A stretch of DNA of 64,000 nucleotides from Prevotella sp. (GTDB taxonomy: Bacteria > Bacteroidota > Bacteroidia > Bacteroidales > Bacteroidaceae): the NCBI GenBank assembly GCA_016286995.1, contig JAEEVA010000001.1, positions 103,212 to 167,211 on the forward strand, read 5' to 3'. This document shows, one piece after another, positions 7,877 through 18,014 of the stretch; position 1 is the first letter of the stretch, and each line of letters starts with the position of its first letter. A program made the translations under genes and the position numbers. A model generated the notes under the pieces. That model worked only from the letters and a program-made list of their open reading frames with translations. It did not search any database and was not told the DNA's origin.

Positions 7877-10800
7877 TTTCCACCCATTTACGAGCGTTGA
7901 CGAAGGCCTCAATCCAAGGTGTCACCTCGTCATTCCTGCGATTGGCGGGATACCAGGCGTTCTGCCAGGGGAAGAAAGCGCGCTCCAAGTGTGGCATCAT
8001 GCAGAGATGACGACCGTCCTGAGAACAGATTCCTGCCACGTTATAGTCGGAGCCGTTGGGATTGGCGGGGTAACCGGTGTAGTTGTATTTCGCAATCACG
8101 TTATATGTGCTCTCTGCTTCTGGCAGTGAGAATTTACCTTCTCCATGAGCTACCCACAGACCGAGTTTCGAGCCACTGAGCGAGCCGAACATGACGCTGC
8201 TGTTCTGGGGGATGCTGAGGCTGATGAACTCGCTCTCGAACTTATGTGAGTCATTATGCAGCATCTTAGCACCCTTAGCACCTGTCAGGCCGAGTTCAAC
8301 CATCAGCTGGCAACCGTTACAGATACCCAGTGACAGAGTATCCTCGCGGGCATAGAACTTATCGAGGGCCTCCTTGGCCTTAGGATTAAAGAGGAATGCA
8401 CCAGCCCAACCCTTGGCCGAACCAAGTACGTCGGAATTAGAGAAACCGCCGCAGAACACTATCAGGTTTACCTCCTCCAGAGTCTCGCGGCCTGTAATGA
8501 GGTCGGTCATCATGACGTCCTTCACGTCGAAGCCAGCCAGATAGAGCATGTAAGCCATCTCGCGCTCACCGTTGGTACCTTTCTCGCGGATGATAGCGGC
8601 CTTGATGCCGGAGGGCTCACGACGGTCGGCGGAGATGCCGTACTGTGAGAGCTTGCCGGTGAAGCCCTTGGGGAACTTCATTTCCAGTGGCTGCTTCTTG
8701 TAGTTCTCAAAGCGCTCCTTAGCCTTACCATTGAAGCTCTGCTTACGATCCAGCAGGTAAGAAGTCTTGTACCATACGTCGCGAAGCGCATCGATATCGA
8801 AGGTCTGCTCAACATCCCCAGCCTTCACTACAATGGTACGAGCATCCTCTACAGGATAACCAATCTTAGCGAAGCCAACGCCCTGCTCTTCCATGAACTC
8901 CTTGAACTCAGCCTTGTGCTCGTCGCTGACCTCAATGACGACACCAGGATTCTCAGCAAAGAGTGCCTTTACGATGTCGCCATCCTTGCAGATATCGTGC
9001 AGGTTGATGTGCATACCGCCCTTCGTGTTGGCAAAGCACATCTCGAGCAGCGTGGTGATGAGACCACCGGCAGAGATATCGTGACCAGCAAGAATCCAAC
9101 CCTTCTCAATCATTTCCTGAATAGCCATAAAGGCATCAGCGAAGTACTCAGCGTTCTTCACTGTAGGCACATCGTCGCCAACCTTACCCAGACTCTGGGC
9201 AAAGGCAGAACCACCAAGGCGCTGCTCGTCGAATGAGAAGTCGATATGATAAAGTGAAGCGTTTTTATCGTTAACTAATACGGGCGAAACGACCTTCTTG
9301 ATGTCGCTCACCTCACCACCTGCAGACACGATGACTGTTCCTGGAGAGATAATCTTCTCGCCGTTAGGATACTGCTGACTCAAAGACAGCGAATCCTTAC
9401 CTGTTGGTACGTTGATATGCAGGTCGCAGCAGAAGTCGCTCAAGGCCTTCACACCAGCATACAAGCGGGCATCCTCACCCTCCTGAGAGCGGCAGGGCCA
9501 CATCCAGTTAGCACTCAACGAAAGTGAATCCATACCCTCAGCCAATGGTGCCCAGACAATATTCGTCAGCGCCTCAGCAACAGAGAGTACAGAACCAGCA
9601 GCAGGATCAGCCAGACCGGCCTGAGGAGCATGCCCGAGAGCTGTAGCGATACCCTTCTTGCCACGATAGTCGAGGGCTACGACACCACAGTCGCTCAATG
9701 GCAACTGGATCTCACCCTGACACTGCTGGCGTGCAATCTTACCTGTCACAGAACGGTCAACCTTATTCGTCAACCAGTCCTTACAAGCCACAGCCTCCAA
9801 CTGAAGCACTTTGGGTAATTGACAATTGAGAATTGACAATTGAGAATTGATATCTTTGCCGTATGTAACATCCTGATAGTGGCGCTCTACAGTATTATCC
9901 TTCATAATGGTCTTGGGTGAGTGCCCGAACATCTGGGCCACATCGAGGTCGAAGGGCTTCACGCCGTCGCCCTGCTTGAACGAGAAGTGGGCATCGCCTG
10001 TGGTCTCACCAACCACGTACAGCGGAGCACGCTCACGCTCAGCAATTTTGCGTACATGTTCAATATGCTTCTCGTCGATGAGCAAGCCCATACGCTCCTG
10101 ACTCTCGTTGGCAATGATTTCCTTGCTTGAAAGGGTCTTGTCACCAATAGGCAATTTGGTCATGTCGATCTCGCCACCGCACTCCTCAACGAGCTCTGAC
10201 AGACAGTTCAGGTGACCGGCTGATCCGTGATCGTGAATACTCACAACGGGGTTTACATCCTCCTCACAAAGTGCACGTACCAGGTTGTAGGCTCGCTTCT
10301 GCATCTCCGGGTTGGCACGCTGAACGGCATTCAGTTCGATACCGTTGCTGTAGCGACCCGTATCTACCGATGATACTGAACCACCACCAAGACCGATGCG
10401 GTAGTTGTCACCACCAACGACAACGACCTTGTTGCCAGGCTGAGGCTCCTTTTTCAAACAGTCGCGCTTGGTGCCATAACCTACACCACCAGCCAGCATG
10501 ATGACCTTGTCGTATGCATACTTCGTTCCGTATGCCGAGGCTTTGCCTTGGCCTTCTTTTTCCTGATGTTCGAACGTCAGCACCGAACCGCAAATCAGCG
10601 GCTGACCGAACTTGTTACCGAAGTCAGAAGCACCGTTAGAGGCCTTAATCAGAATCTGCTCAGGTGTCTGGTACAACCACTGGCGAACAGGAAGGATGTC
10701 CTCCCAGTCACGAGCCTGCTTGTTATCGTCTGTCAGACGAGGATAAGCTGTCATATAAACAGCTGTACCAGCAATAGGCCATGAACCAACACCACCGCCC

Positions 10801-11618
10801 ATACGGTCGCGGATTTCACCACCAGTACCTGTAGCAGCACCGTTGAATGGCTCCACAGTCGTTGGGAAGTTATGCGTTTCTGCCTTCAGCGAGATAACGC
10901 TCTCGATATCCTTCACCTGGAAATAGTCGCTCGTGCTCTGGTTTTTTGGAGCAAACTGCTCAACCACAGGACCCTGTGCAAAAGCTACGTTATCCTTATA
11001 CGCAGAGAGAATCTTGTTGGGGTTCTCCTGCGTCGTCTTCTTGATCATGGCGAAGAGTGAACTCTCCATCTCCTTGCCATCAATGATAAAGGTTCCACCA
11101 AAGATTTTATGACGACAGTGCTCAGAGTTGATCTGTGCGAAACCGAAGATTTCAGAGTCGGTCAAAGGACGACCATTCTGCTTCTCCAGTCCGTGTAAGT
11201 ATTCAATCTCCTCAGGACTCAGGGCCAGACCTTCCTGCTCATTATATTCTTCCAGATTGTCCACATACTTGATGGGCTCGGGCTTGATATTGATGGTAAA
11301 AATATCCTGATTCAGGCCGTTATACATGCGCTGCAGCATCTCGTCGTGCTCGGCATCTTTCGAATCAACGGCAAAATACTCTTCTATACGAGAAATGCCG
11401 CTGAGGCCCATGTTCTGTGTTATCTCAACGGCATTCGTCGACCAAGGGGTCACCATTTCGCGGCGCGGACCGACAAAGAATCCGTCCATCGTCTGGGCGT
11501 CAACCAGCTCGGCATTGTCGTAGAGCCAACAAAGTTCCTGTACTTCTGATGGTGTGAGTTGATGGTCCACCTGCGTGGCTATCACACTCTTCTGGGGTGT
11601 CTTGAAAAAGAAAATCAT
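7860..11618 (-). CDS. purL: Phosphoribosylformylglycinamidine synthase, single-chain
   Basis: Cytoplasmic enzyme of 1252 residues for the fourth step of purine synthesis: FGAR + ATP + glutamine gives FGAM. It is the large fused form. The N-terminal and FGAM synthase domains carry HDHGSAGHLNCLSELVEECG and INSEHCRHKIFGG; the C-terminal glutaminase has its nucleophile Cys1100 in GICNGCQ. A -7 box lies at 11652-11659. Unusually, five 7-bp repeats are read in frame at 9817-9851 (about residues 590-601, NSQLSILNCQLP) just before VLQLEAVACKDW, a place where I expect a direct join. The enzyme looks otherwise intact, so the insertion is presumably tolerated in a loop. Confidence 0.97.
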   Translation of the reverse strand: MIFFFKTPQKSVIATQVDHQLTPSEVQELCWLYDNAELVDAQTMDGFFVGPRREMVTPWSTNAVEITQNMGLSGISRIEEYFAVDSKDAEHDEMLQRMYNGLNQDIFTINIKPEPIKYVDNLEEYNEQEGLALSPEEIEYLHGLEKQNGRPLTDSEIFGFAQINSEHCRHKIFGGTFIIDGKEMESSLFAMIKKTTQENPNKILSAYKDNVAFAQGPVVEQFAPKNQSTSDYFQVKDIESVISLKAETHNFPTTVEPFNGAATGTGGEIRDRMGGGVGSWPIAGTAVYMTAYPRLTDDNKQARDWEDILPVRQWLYQTPEQILIKASNGASDFGNKFGQPLICGSVLTFEHQEKEGQGKASAYGTKYAYDKVIMLAGGVGYGTKRDCLKKEPQPGNKVVVVGGDNYRIGLGGGSVSSVDTGRYSNGIELNAVQRANPEMQKRAYNLVRALCEEDVNPVVSIHDHGSAGHLNCLSELVEECGGEIDMTKLPIGDKTLSSKEIIANESQERMGLLIDEKHIEHVRKIAERERAPLYVVGETTGDAHFSFKQGDGVKPFDLDVAQMFGHSPKTIMKDNTVERHYQDVTYGKDINSQLSILNCQLPKVLQLEAVACKDWLTNKVDRSVTGKIARQQCQGEIQLPLSDCGVVALDYRGKKGIATALGHAPQAGLADPAAGSVLSVAEALTNIVWAPLAEGMDSLSLSANWMWPCRSQEGEDARLYAGVKALSDFCCDLHINVPTGKDSLSLSQQYPNGEKIISPGTVIVSAGGEVSDIKKVVSPVLVNDKNASLYHIDFSFDEQRLGGSAFAQSLGKVGDDVPTVKNAEYFADAFMAIQEMIEKGWILAGHDISAGGLITTLLEMCFANTKGGMHINLHDICKDGDIVKALFAENPGVVIEVSDEHKAEFKEFMEEQGVGFAKIGYPVEDARTIVVKAGDVEQTFDIDALRDVWYKTSYLLDRKQSFNGKAKERFENYKKQPLEMKFPKGFTGKLSQYGISADRREPSGIKAAIIREKGTNGEREMAYMLYLAGFDVKDVMMTDLITGRETLEEVNLIVFCGGFSNSDVLGSAKGWAGAFLFNPKAKEALDKFYAREDTLSLGICNGCQLMVELGLTGAKGAKMLHNDSHKFESEFISLSIPQNSSVMFGSLSGSKLGLWVAHGEGKFSLPEAESTYNVIAKYNYTGYPANPNGSDYNVAGICSQDGRHLCMMPHLERAFFPWQNAWYPANRRNDEVTPWIEAFVNARKWVERKLKN
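9817..9851. repeat. 7-bp tandem repeat inside purL
   Basis: Five units: AATTGAC, AATTGAG, AATTGAC, AATTGAG, AATTGAT (35 bp). The same unit family forms the intergenic array at 14836-14870. Read in frame in purL. Confidence 0.92.
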
Positions 11619-11651
11619 GTCCTTTATACCTTATTGATTGTAAATTGCCTG

Positions 11652-11659
11652 CAAAAGTA
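11652..11659 (-). promoter_or_regulatory. -7 box of purL promoter
   Basis: TACTTTTG on the minus strand, 34 bp upstream of the purL start. Confidence 0.6.
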
Positions 11660-11670
11660 CAAATATTAAA

Positions 11671-11712
11671 GGAAAAAGCCAAAGGAAAACGCATTTTTCT
11701 TTGGCTTTTTCC
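11671..11712. terminator. Long hairpin in the divergent region upstream of purL
   Basis: Perfect 14-bp stem (11671-11684 with 11699-11712) and 14-nt loop, A/T-rich. It lies upstream of both divergent genes, so it is either an insulating terminator or part of the purL control region. Confidence 0.5.
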
Positions 11713-11822
11713 AACGTGAGTGACTTCACCCTCTTTTTTTTATGCCGTGCAAAAGTTTAGTGAGCACGCCACTCTTTATGTCCTTCCACGCCCCTCTTAA
11801 TGTCTTTGCCCGCTCCTCTCGT

Positions 11823-11906
11823 TAAAATCTCGTCGTGACGCGCTAAAATCACGACGTGACTCATTAAAATCACGGCGTGATGCAATAAAATCACGTCGTG
11901 ATTAGG
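11823..11906. repeat. Four 21-bp direct repeats with internal palindrome, probable operator array
   Basis: Units at 11823, 11844, 11865 and 11886, each beginning TAAAATC and containing TCnCGnCGTGA. The inner 11-mer TCACG-n-CGTGA is an inverted repeat in the last three units. Spacing is exactly 21 bp, placing sites on one DNA face. The array ends 20 bp before the -7 box at 11926. The preceding 11760-11822 has weaker 22-bp repetition. Confidence 0.85.
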
Positions 11907-11925
11907 CAGAATAAAAAAGTTTTAT

Positions 11926-11933
11926 TATCTTTG
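11926..11933 (+). promoter_or_regulatory. -7 box of the HU-HTH gene promoter
   Basis: TATCTTTG; no clear -33 TTTG at the right distance, which suits an activated promoter with the adjacent repeat array as binding sites. Confidence 0.65.
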
Positions 11934-12000
11934 CAGCGCGAAAGGTCGGAAAGAATGTACCGGCGAGATATAATAACTAACTAAATACCAGACAATTACT

Positions 12001-12624
12001 ATGTATGCGAAGTATGTAAAACAGGAAATTGCTGACCTAAATGGAACAGGTCAGACACAAGCGTGTTACAGGATGCTGGTCACACAAATGTCTACCAAGG
12101 AGTTTATAGAGAAATGCGTTAGTGAGAACGGTGAGAGACGGAATCTCATCATGAGCGCACTGACGCTGCTCAACGAGAAGCTGGCATTGTATATGGCTGA
12201 GGGCCGATCGGTGAAACTGGACGGCATCGGGACGTTTCGTGCCAAGCTGAGTGTGAGGAAGGATAAACTGCCCGATTCCTTCGAGAAAGGTGAAACGAAG
12301 CGTAACACACAAAGCATCGAAGTGGCGGGCGTGGTGTTTAAGCCAGACGACGACCTGGTCAGAAGAATACGGAAGTTCTGCCATCTGAAGCGAGACGGTG
12401 AACGCAGGCTGAAACGGTCGAAATACACATTGGAAGAACGTATTGAAATAGCCAAAAAGTATCTAAAGGAGAATCTTACCATGCACGCCGGCGACTATGC
12501 ACGGATAACAGGGTTGTCGAAATCAACGGCCACACGAGAACTGCGCCAGTTGGCAATGAACCCGGCATCTGGCATTACTAGTCGTGGTGTCAGGAGCCAG
12601 AAAGATTACATTCTTAGAAAATAA
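12001..12624 (+). CDS. HU-family DNA-binding protein with C-terminal helix-turn-helix
   Basis: Protein of 207 residues. Residues about 1-115 have the Bacteroidota HU-like fold (NLIMSALTLLNEKLALYMAE, VKLDGIGTFRAKL). Residues about 140-195 form a winged or simple HTH (TLEERIEIAKKYLKE, DYARITGLSKSTATRELRQL). Such proteins are common in Prevotella and Bacteroides; specific roles are mostly unknown, and a nucleoid or local regulator is likely. It stands alone behind a promoter at 11926-11933, immediately downstream of four 21-bp repeats containing the palindrome TCACGnCGTGA. Autoregulation through those sites is a reasonable guess. Confidence 0.85.
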   Translation: MYAKYVKQEIADLNGTGQTQACYRMLVTQMSTKEFIEKCVSENGERRNLIMSALTLLNEKLALYMAEGRSVKLDGIGTFRAKLSVRKDKLPDSFEKGETKRNTQSIEVAGVVFKPDDDLVRRIRKFCHLKRDGERRLKRSKYTLEERIEIAKKYLKENLTMHAGDYARITGLSKSTATRELRQLAMNPASGITSRGVRSQKDYILRK

Positions 12625-12772
12625 TTAAGCAAAAGATGTTTAAAATAACACAAATGGTTTTCACCACCTGCCCTTTAGCAACTTTCTGGGCGGAGTCCAA
12701 GAAAAAAAGAATTAATCACTAATAGGATTTTTTTTGAGAAAAACCGAACAGCGAAATTCGAATATTAATGGT

Positions 12773-12780
12773 TAATTTTG
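12773..12780 (+). promoter_or_regulatory. -7 box of the AraC-type gene
   Basis: TAATTTTG, 26 bp before the start codon at 12807. Confidence 0.55.
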
Positions 12781-12806
12781 CACCCGAAAAGTAAAAAAAG
12801 GACAGC

Positions 12807-13775
12807 ATGGAGATAAGACCACTGATGCCACGAAGGGGTGAAGGTACTCTGCGAATAGACGACAGCGACGACCTCGTAGTGATAGAACACATAGGCTCAC
12901 AGCCCGAGGGTGGAGGGTCACTGCCCGAAGAAGGGGTGTTTGTGGAAAACCATGGCGTCATCGTCATCTGCACCGAGGGTATGGCGCAGTTTGAATATGA
13001 CGGTCAAACCATTCAGCTCCGTAAGAACGACCTGTTTATCTACATCATGCGGCGTACGGTGATCACCAACTTCATGTCGTCGCAGAACTTTAACTGCCGC
13101 CAGATATGGTTTACCGCCAGCGAAGCGTGGAGCATAGACATGCATGGACGCAAAAGCTTAGGTGACCTGTTTTTCCTGAAACAACATCCGAAAATCAGTC
13201 TTACTGACCACGATGCCGTTATGCTCGACAGCTATTTCCAACTGCTCTGCCGTCGGATGCGCGAGCGTACACCTGTACTTTTTCCAGATATCGTAAGGTC
13301 GCTGTTTAGCACGCTGCTATTGGAAATCCTGGCTTTTATGCGCCGCGGCAAGACGGAAGGTGATGAAAGATGGATGATGGAAGACAACGGGGAGAGCCTG
13401 TCGTCTGGAAGTGGGATGATGGAGAATAGCCATGAACCAGGCTTCTACAGACGGCGGCTGGCCGACAAATTCATACGACTGGTAGAGCAAAGCGGCGGCC
13501 GCTGCCGCAAGGTGGAGGTCTTTGCCAGTCAGCTGAACGTGACACCGAAGTACCTTTCTACATTGTTGAAGGAGACGATGAATCGGCGTCCGAGCGAGCT
13601 AATACAGTTCTATACGCTGAAGGCCATTCAAAACCAGTTGCGCTTTACGGACATGACGATGCAGGAGATTGCCAACAACCTGCAGTTCCCCAACGCGTCG
13701 TTTTTCGGAAAGTATTTCAAGGAACGTATGGGCATGACACCGATGGACTACAGGAAGAAATACCATAGTAGTTAA
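12807..13775 (+). CDS. AraC-family transcriptional regulator
   Basis: Regulator of 322 residues. The N-terminal half is cupin-like (FEYDGQTIQLRKNDLFIYIM). The C-terminal about 100 residues contain the two AraC helix-turn-helix units: VEVFASQLNVTPKYLSTLLK and MQEIANNLQFPNASFFGKYF, ending in the usual G-M-T-P-MDYRKK. It lies 31 bp upstream of the efflux operon and is probably its local activator or sensor. In many Bacteroidota an AraC gene precedes an RND pump in this way. The ligand is unknown. Confidence 0.92.
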   Translation: MEIRPLMPRRGEGTLRIDDSDDLVVIEHIGSQPEGGGSLPEEGVFVENHGVIVICTEGMAQFEYDGQTIQLRKNDLFIYIMRRTVITNFMSSQNFNCRQIWFTASEAWSIDMHGRKSLGDLFFLKQHPKISLTDHDAVMLDSYFQLLCRRMRERTPVLFPDIVRSLFSTLLLEILAFMRRGKTEGDERWMMEDNGESLSSGSGMMENSHEPGFYRRRLADKFIRLVEQSGGRCRKVEVFASQLNVTPKYLSTLLKETMNRRPSELIQFYTLKAIQNQLRFTDMTMQEIANNLQFPNASFFGKYFKERMGMTPMDYRKKYHSS

Positions 13776-13805
13776 GAATTTAGAATTAAAAATTAAATAT
13801 TTAAT
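13771..13805. repeat. 7-bp repeats between the AraC gene and efflux operon
   Basis: Five A/T-rich heptamers (GTTAAGA, ATTTAGA, ATTAAAA, ATTAAAT, ATTTAAT). The first contains the regulator's stop codon. Confidence 0.75.
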
Positions 13806-13806
13806 C

Positions 13807-14841
13807 ATGAACATGAAGAGAAAATGGATTGTGATGGCTGCCATGGTGCTGATAGGACTAAGCAGCTGCGGAGAGAAGAAAGAGGCCGCCCAAGAGCAGA
13901 CGGTGAGAGTGAAGGTGCAGGAGATACGCGCTGAACCCATTAATGGTGAACAGGGTTTCTCGGGTACCATTGAGGAGGTAAGCGGTGTGTCGCTGTCATT
14001 TGCCACTGCAGGTACCGTCAGGCGCATCTATGTGAGCGAGGGTCAGATGGTGCGTCAGGGACAGCTGATAGCAGAGCTGGACCCTACGACGTTGCAGAAT
14101 GCCTATACCATCAGCAAGACGTCGCTGGAGCAGGCTCAAGACACATACAACCGCATGAAGGAGTTGCACGACGGCGGTTCGCTGCCCGAGATGCAGTGGA
14201 TATCCATTGAGAACCAGCTGAAGAGTGCAAAGGCTCAGGAGGCCATGGCCCGCAAGTCGCTGGGCGATACCAAACTGTATGCACCGTTCAGTGGATATAT
14301 TTCCGCGAAGATGGCCGAGATTGGAGAGAATGCTTCCCCTGGCATGCCTGTTGCGAAACTGGTAAATATTGGCAGTGTGAAGGTGAAGATCTCTGTTCCC
14401 GAGGATGACGTACAGCGTATCCAGAAGGGCTCGTCGATGAAAATCATCGTTCCGGCACTGGACAAACGTCAGTTCGAAGGGCGTGTGACGGAACGCGGCG
14501 TGAGTGCCGATCCCCGTTCGCGTACCTACGAGGTGAAGGCCACCATCGTGAATCATGACGGTCAGCTGCTGCCAGGTATGATTTGTCAGGCATTCACCAA
14601 CTATATGCAAGGTACGAAGGGAGTCTTTGTTCCTGCCAATCTGGTACAGCTCGACAGCGACAACAAGACGTTCGTCTGGGTTGTCAATGGTCAAAAGGCC
14701 TTGAAGCGTGAGATTATCATCAGCGGCGAGACCGCTCAGGGTGCTCAGGTGGCGTTTGGCTTGGTAGCTGGCGACAAACTGATTGTTGCCGGTCAGCAGA
14801 AGGTGAGCAACGGGATGAAGGTGGAAATTGTAAATAATTGA
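13807..14841 (+). CDS. RND efflux periplasmic adaptor, lipoprotein
   Basis: Membrane-fusion protein of 344 residues linking the inner-membrane pump and outer-membrane channel. A lipobox (LIGLSSC, Cys about residue 21) marks it as a lipoprotein. The barrel-sandwich halves (VSLSFATAGTVRRIYVSEGQ and KLYAPFSGYISAKMAEIGE) flank a coiled coil (about 95-145), as in HlyD/AcrA proteins. An alternative ATG two codons in (13813) is equally possible. Its stop codon (TGA at 14839-14841) and the next gene's ATG both lie inside one array of 7-bp repeats (14836-14870). Confidence 0.93.
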   Translation: MNMKRKWIVMAAMVLIGLSSCGEKKEAAQEQTVRVKVQEIRAEPINGEQGFSGTIEEVSGVSLSFATAGTVRRIYVSEGQMVRQGQLIAELDPTTLQNAYTISKTSLEQAQDTYNRMKELHDGGSLPEMQWISIENQLKSAKAQEAMARKSLGDTKLYAPFSGYISAKMAEIGENASPGMPVAKLVNIGSVKVKISVPEDDVQRIQKGSSMKIIVPALDKRQFEGRVTERGVSADPRSRTYEVKATIVNHDGQLLPGMICQAFTNYMQGTKGVFVPANLVQLDSDNKTFVWVVNGQKALKREIIISGETAQGAQVAFGLVAGDKLIVAGQQKVSNGMKVEIVNN

Positions 14842-14870
14842 CAATTGATAATTGATAATTGACAATTATG
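14836..14870. repeat. 7-bp repeats joining adaptor and permease genes
   Basis: AATTGAC, AATTGAT, AATTGAT, AATTGAC, AATTATG. The array supplies both the adaptor stop codon and the permease ATG at 14868. Confidence 0.92.
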
Positions 14871-17800
14871 GAAGAGAATAAGGAGAATAAGATGAGCCTG
14901 CAGGAATGGTCGATGCACTACCGGCAGATTATCATACTACTGGTGAGCTGTCTGGTGGCTTTGGGTATCTACGGTCTTGCCAATATCAACAAGAACGAGT
15001 TTCCTGACTTTACCATCCGTCAGGGTATCGTCGTGGCGGTCTATCCCGGCGTGACGGCTCAGGAGATGGAGGAGCAGGTGACAAAACCGTTGGAGAAATA
15101 CATCTTTACCTATCGCGAGGTGAAGAAGGAGGAGACCATCTCGTACTCAAAGGAAGGCTTGAGCATCATTCAGGTGGAGCTGAACGACGAGCTGACGGAC
15201 AAGGACGGATTCTGGTCGAAGTTCAAGCATGGTGTGCAGGGCTTCAAGTCCCAGCTGCCCGATGGTGTGCTGGCTATCTAGGTGAACGACGACTTCGGTG
15301 ATACGTCAGCCCTGCTGCTGGCCATGGAGTCAGACGAAAAAACCTACCGCGAGTTGAACGACTATATGAACGCGCTGATTGACTCGCTGCGCATGATTCC
15401 CAGCGTAGGTAAGACGACGGTCTTCGGTCTGCAAAAGGACCAGATTAGCATCTACCTCAATTCGGACAAGTTGTCTCACTACGGCATCAGCTACCTGACC
15501 ATTGCCCAGCAATTGAGTGATAAAGGTTTCGTGACTACTGCCGGACGTGTAAAGAATAATGGCTATAAGTCGCCCATCTATGTAGATCACGCGCTGAACA
15601 AGATTTATGACGTGGAGAATACGGTCATCTATACCGATGATGCGGGTAACATCATCCGCTTGAAGGATGTGGCAACGGTGAAGCGCGAATATCCGCAACC
15701 CAAATCATACATTACCAACAACGGCACGAAGTGTCTGTTGCTCTCTGTGGAAATTAAGAAAGGACAGGACGTGTCGAGCATGGGTAAGGCTATCAATGAG
15801 AAGCTGGTCAATATCAAGCAGCATATCCCTGACGATGTGCAGCTGAATGCCATTACCGATCAGGCCAAGGTGGTGGACGACTCCATTGATAACTTCCTCC
15901 ACGAACTGATGATAGCCATCTGCACGGTTGTTCTGGTAGTGGTGCTGATTATGCCGTTCCGCGTGGCCGCTGTAGCTGCAGGTACAATGCCTATCACCAT
16001 CTTCGTATCGCTGGGACTGTTCTATATGTTCAACATCGAGCTGAACACTGTGACGCTGGCAGCCCTGATAGTGACGTTAGGCATGATCGTCGATGACTCC
16101 ATCGTCATCATCGACTCCTATTTAGAGATGATGGCTGAGGGAAAGACACGCTGGCAGGCTTCGATTGATGCCACCGTCCACTTCCTGAAGTCCATCTTCA
16201 CCGCCACATTGTGTATATCAGTGACGTTCTTCCCCTTCCTCATCGTGATGACAGGACAGTTCCACGACTTCCTGCTCTCGTTCCCATGGGCCATCTCCAT
16301 TGTACTCTTCGCCTCGATGATTATTGCCCAGACGCTACTGCCCATCCTGCAGTATTTCTTCATCCGCAAACCCATGGAAACGAAGACGCGTGCAGACGGC
16401 AAGAAGCCGTTCAACCTGCTCGACATCCTCGATAAATACTACCAGAAGCTGCTGGCCAAGTGTTTCGTCCACCCTTGGATGACCATTGCCGGCGGTGTGG
16501 CCAGCGTGATTATTGGCGCCTGGATTTTCAGCCTGCTGCCACAGCGCATGATGCCATACGCCGACCGTAACCAGTTTGCCGTGGAAATCTACCTGCCCAT
16601 CGGCACAGGCATCGAGCGAACCACTGTTGTGGCCGACTCGCTGGAACAAATGATAGCCAAGAAGGAGGGTGTCATGAGCATTGCCTCGTTCAAGGGCTGC
16701 TCTTCGCCTCGATTCCATACGGCCTACGCTCCGCAGATTGCCGATGAGAACTATGCCCAGTTCATTGTTAACACCACGGGCAACAAGGATACCGAACGTC
16801 TGGTGGATGAGTGTACCAACGAATTTACGAACTATTTCCCTGAAGCATACGTCAAGATTAAGCAGTTGAGCTATTCGTCGGTGGCTGTACCCGTGGAAAT
16901 ACGCCTGAAGAGCGACAACCTGGAGGAGTTAGCACAGTATAGTGACAGTCTCGTAGGCATCATGCGACAGATGCCTGAACTGTTGCTGGTGCGTAGCAAC
17001 CTTCTCGAGCCGCTGTCGACGACGCGTATCAAGATTGACGACGAGAAAGCCAGTCGTCTGGGCATTACCAATCAGGCTGTGGAGCTGCAGATGGCTTTCC
17101 GCTACGGCGATGGCATCCCTGTGAGCACCGCCTGGGAGGGCGACTACGACATTCAGGTGAAGATGAAGACCGACAATGCCGATCAGGCAACCAAACAGGA
17201 CGTCATGGACGAGCTGATACCTATCGGCATGTCAGCAGCCATTCCTACCAGTCTTTACGGACTGATGAGTATCCGCAGTTCCGATGAAGCGCTGCCCAGC
17301 GTGCCCCTGCGTCAGTTTGCCGAGATAGTACCTTCGTTGCAGTTTGGTCAGATTTGCCACCGCAACGGTCTGCGCACGGTGACGGTGATGGCTGAAGTGG
17401 CCCGCGGCAAGAATGTGGGCTTCGTCACGAATGATGTCATCAAGCGCCTGGAGAGTTTCCAGCTGCCCGAAGGCATGCAGATGGAGATAGGTGGTCAATA
17501 TGACGATGATAAAGACACCACTCCGAAGATTCTCAGTGCTTTGGTCATCTCCATTGCTATCATATTCTTTGTGCTGCTCTGGCACTTCAAGAGTGTCAGC
17601 GAGGCCCTGCTGATTATGATTTGCCTGACGCTCTGTGTCTTCGGTACGGCGATGGGTATTCTCCTCGGACGCGTGCCCGTCTCATTGACCGCAGTCCTCG
17701 GCTTCGTATCGCTGATGGGTATCCTCGTGCGCAACGGCGTTATCCTCTTCGACTACGCGGCGGAGGTAAGGGAGCTGGAGCATCTCTCTCTGAAGGATGC

Positions 17801-18014
17801 CATCCACGTGGCTGCCGAGCGCCGTATGCGTCCTATCTTCCTGACGTCGGCTGCCGCCTCGATGGGTGTGGTACCGATGGTGTTCGGAGGCTCTGGCCTG
17901 TGGGCGCCGATGGGATGCGTCATCTGCTATGGTGCACTCATTACCATGTTCTTCATCCTGACTATCATGCCGATAGCCTACTGGAAGGTGATGGGACGTA
18001 GCGAGAAGAATTAA
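14868..18014 (+). pseudogene. RND efflux permease interrupted by an in-frame amber codon
   Basis: Inner-membrane proton-driven exporter of the AcrB/CusA superfamily, 1048 codons including a TAG at 15279-15281 (codon 138). The frame continues without a shift: before the stop comes SQLPDGVLAI and directly after it VNDDFGDTSALLLAM, which in relatives are one continuous stretch, so a single base change (for example CAG to TAG) explains it. The remaining 910 codons look fully conserved: twelve-helix pattern, VTLGMIVDDSIVIID with the charged residues of helix 4, and LGFVSLMGILVRNGVILFDY. A GTG immediately after the stop could restart translation at 15282, but that would lose the first transmembrane helix and part of the porter domain. 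Either the pump is broken, weakly read through, or the base is an assembly error. The absence of other damage suggests a recent event. Confidence 0.85.
15279..15281 (+). other. In-frame TAG in the RND permease
   Basis: The only disruption found in the permease frame. TAG is used as an ordinary stop in neighbouring genes (GH95 at 34681-34683, PL9 at 61915-61917), so genome-wide recoding is not supported. Confidence 0.9.

Noticed and set aside
11671..11712. Terminator of a gene upstream of purL
   Set aside because: No coding sequence ends there on either strand; kept only as a hairpin of uncertain role.
13996..14865. Minus-strand frame of 289 codons
   Set aside because: Antisense to the adaptor gene; composition reflects the opposite strand.
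15279..15281. TAG reassigned to an amino acid
   Set aside because: Other genes in the window end with TAG normally and no second in-frame TAG was found.
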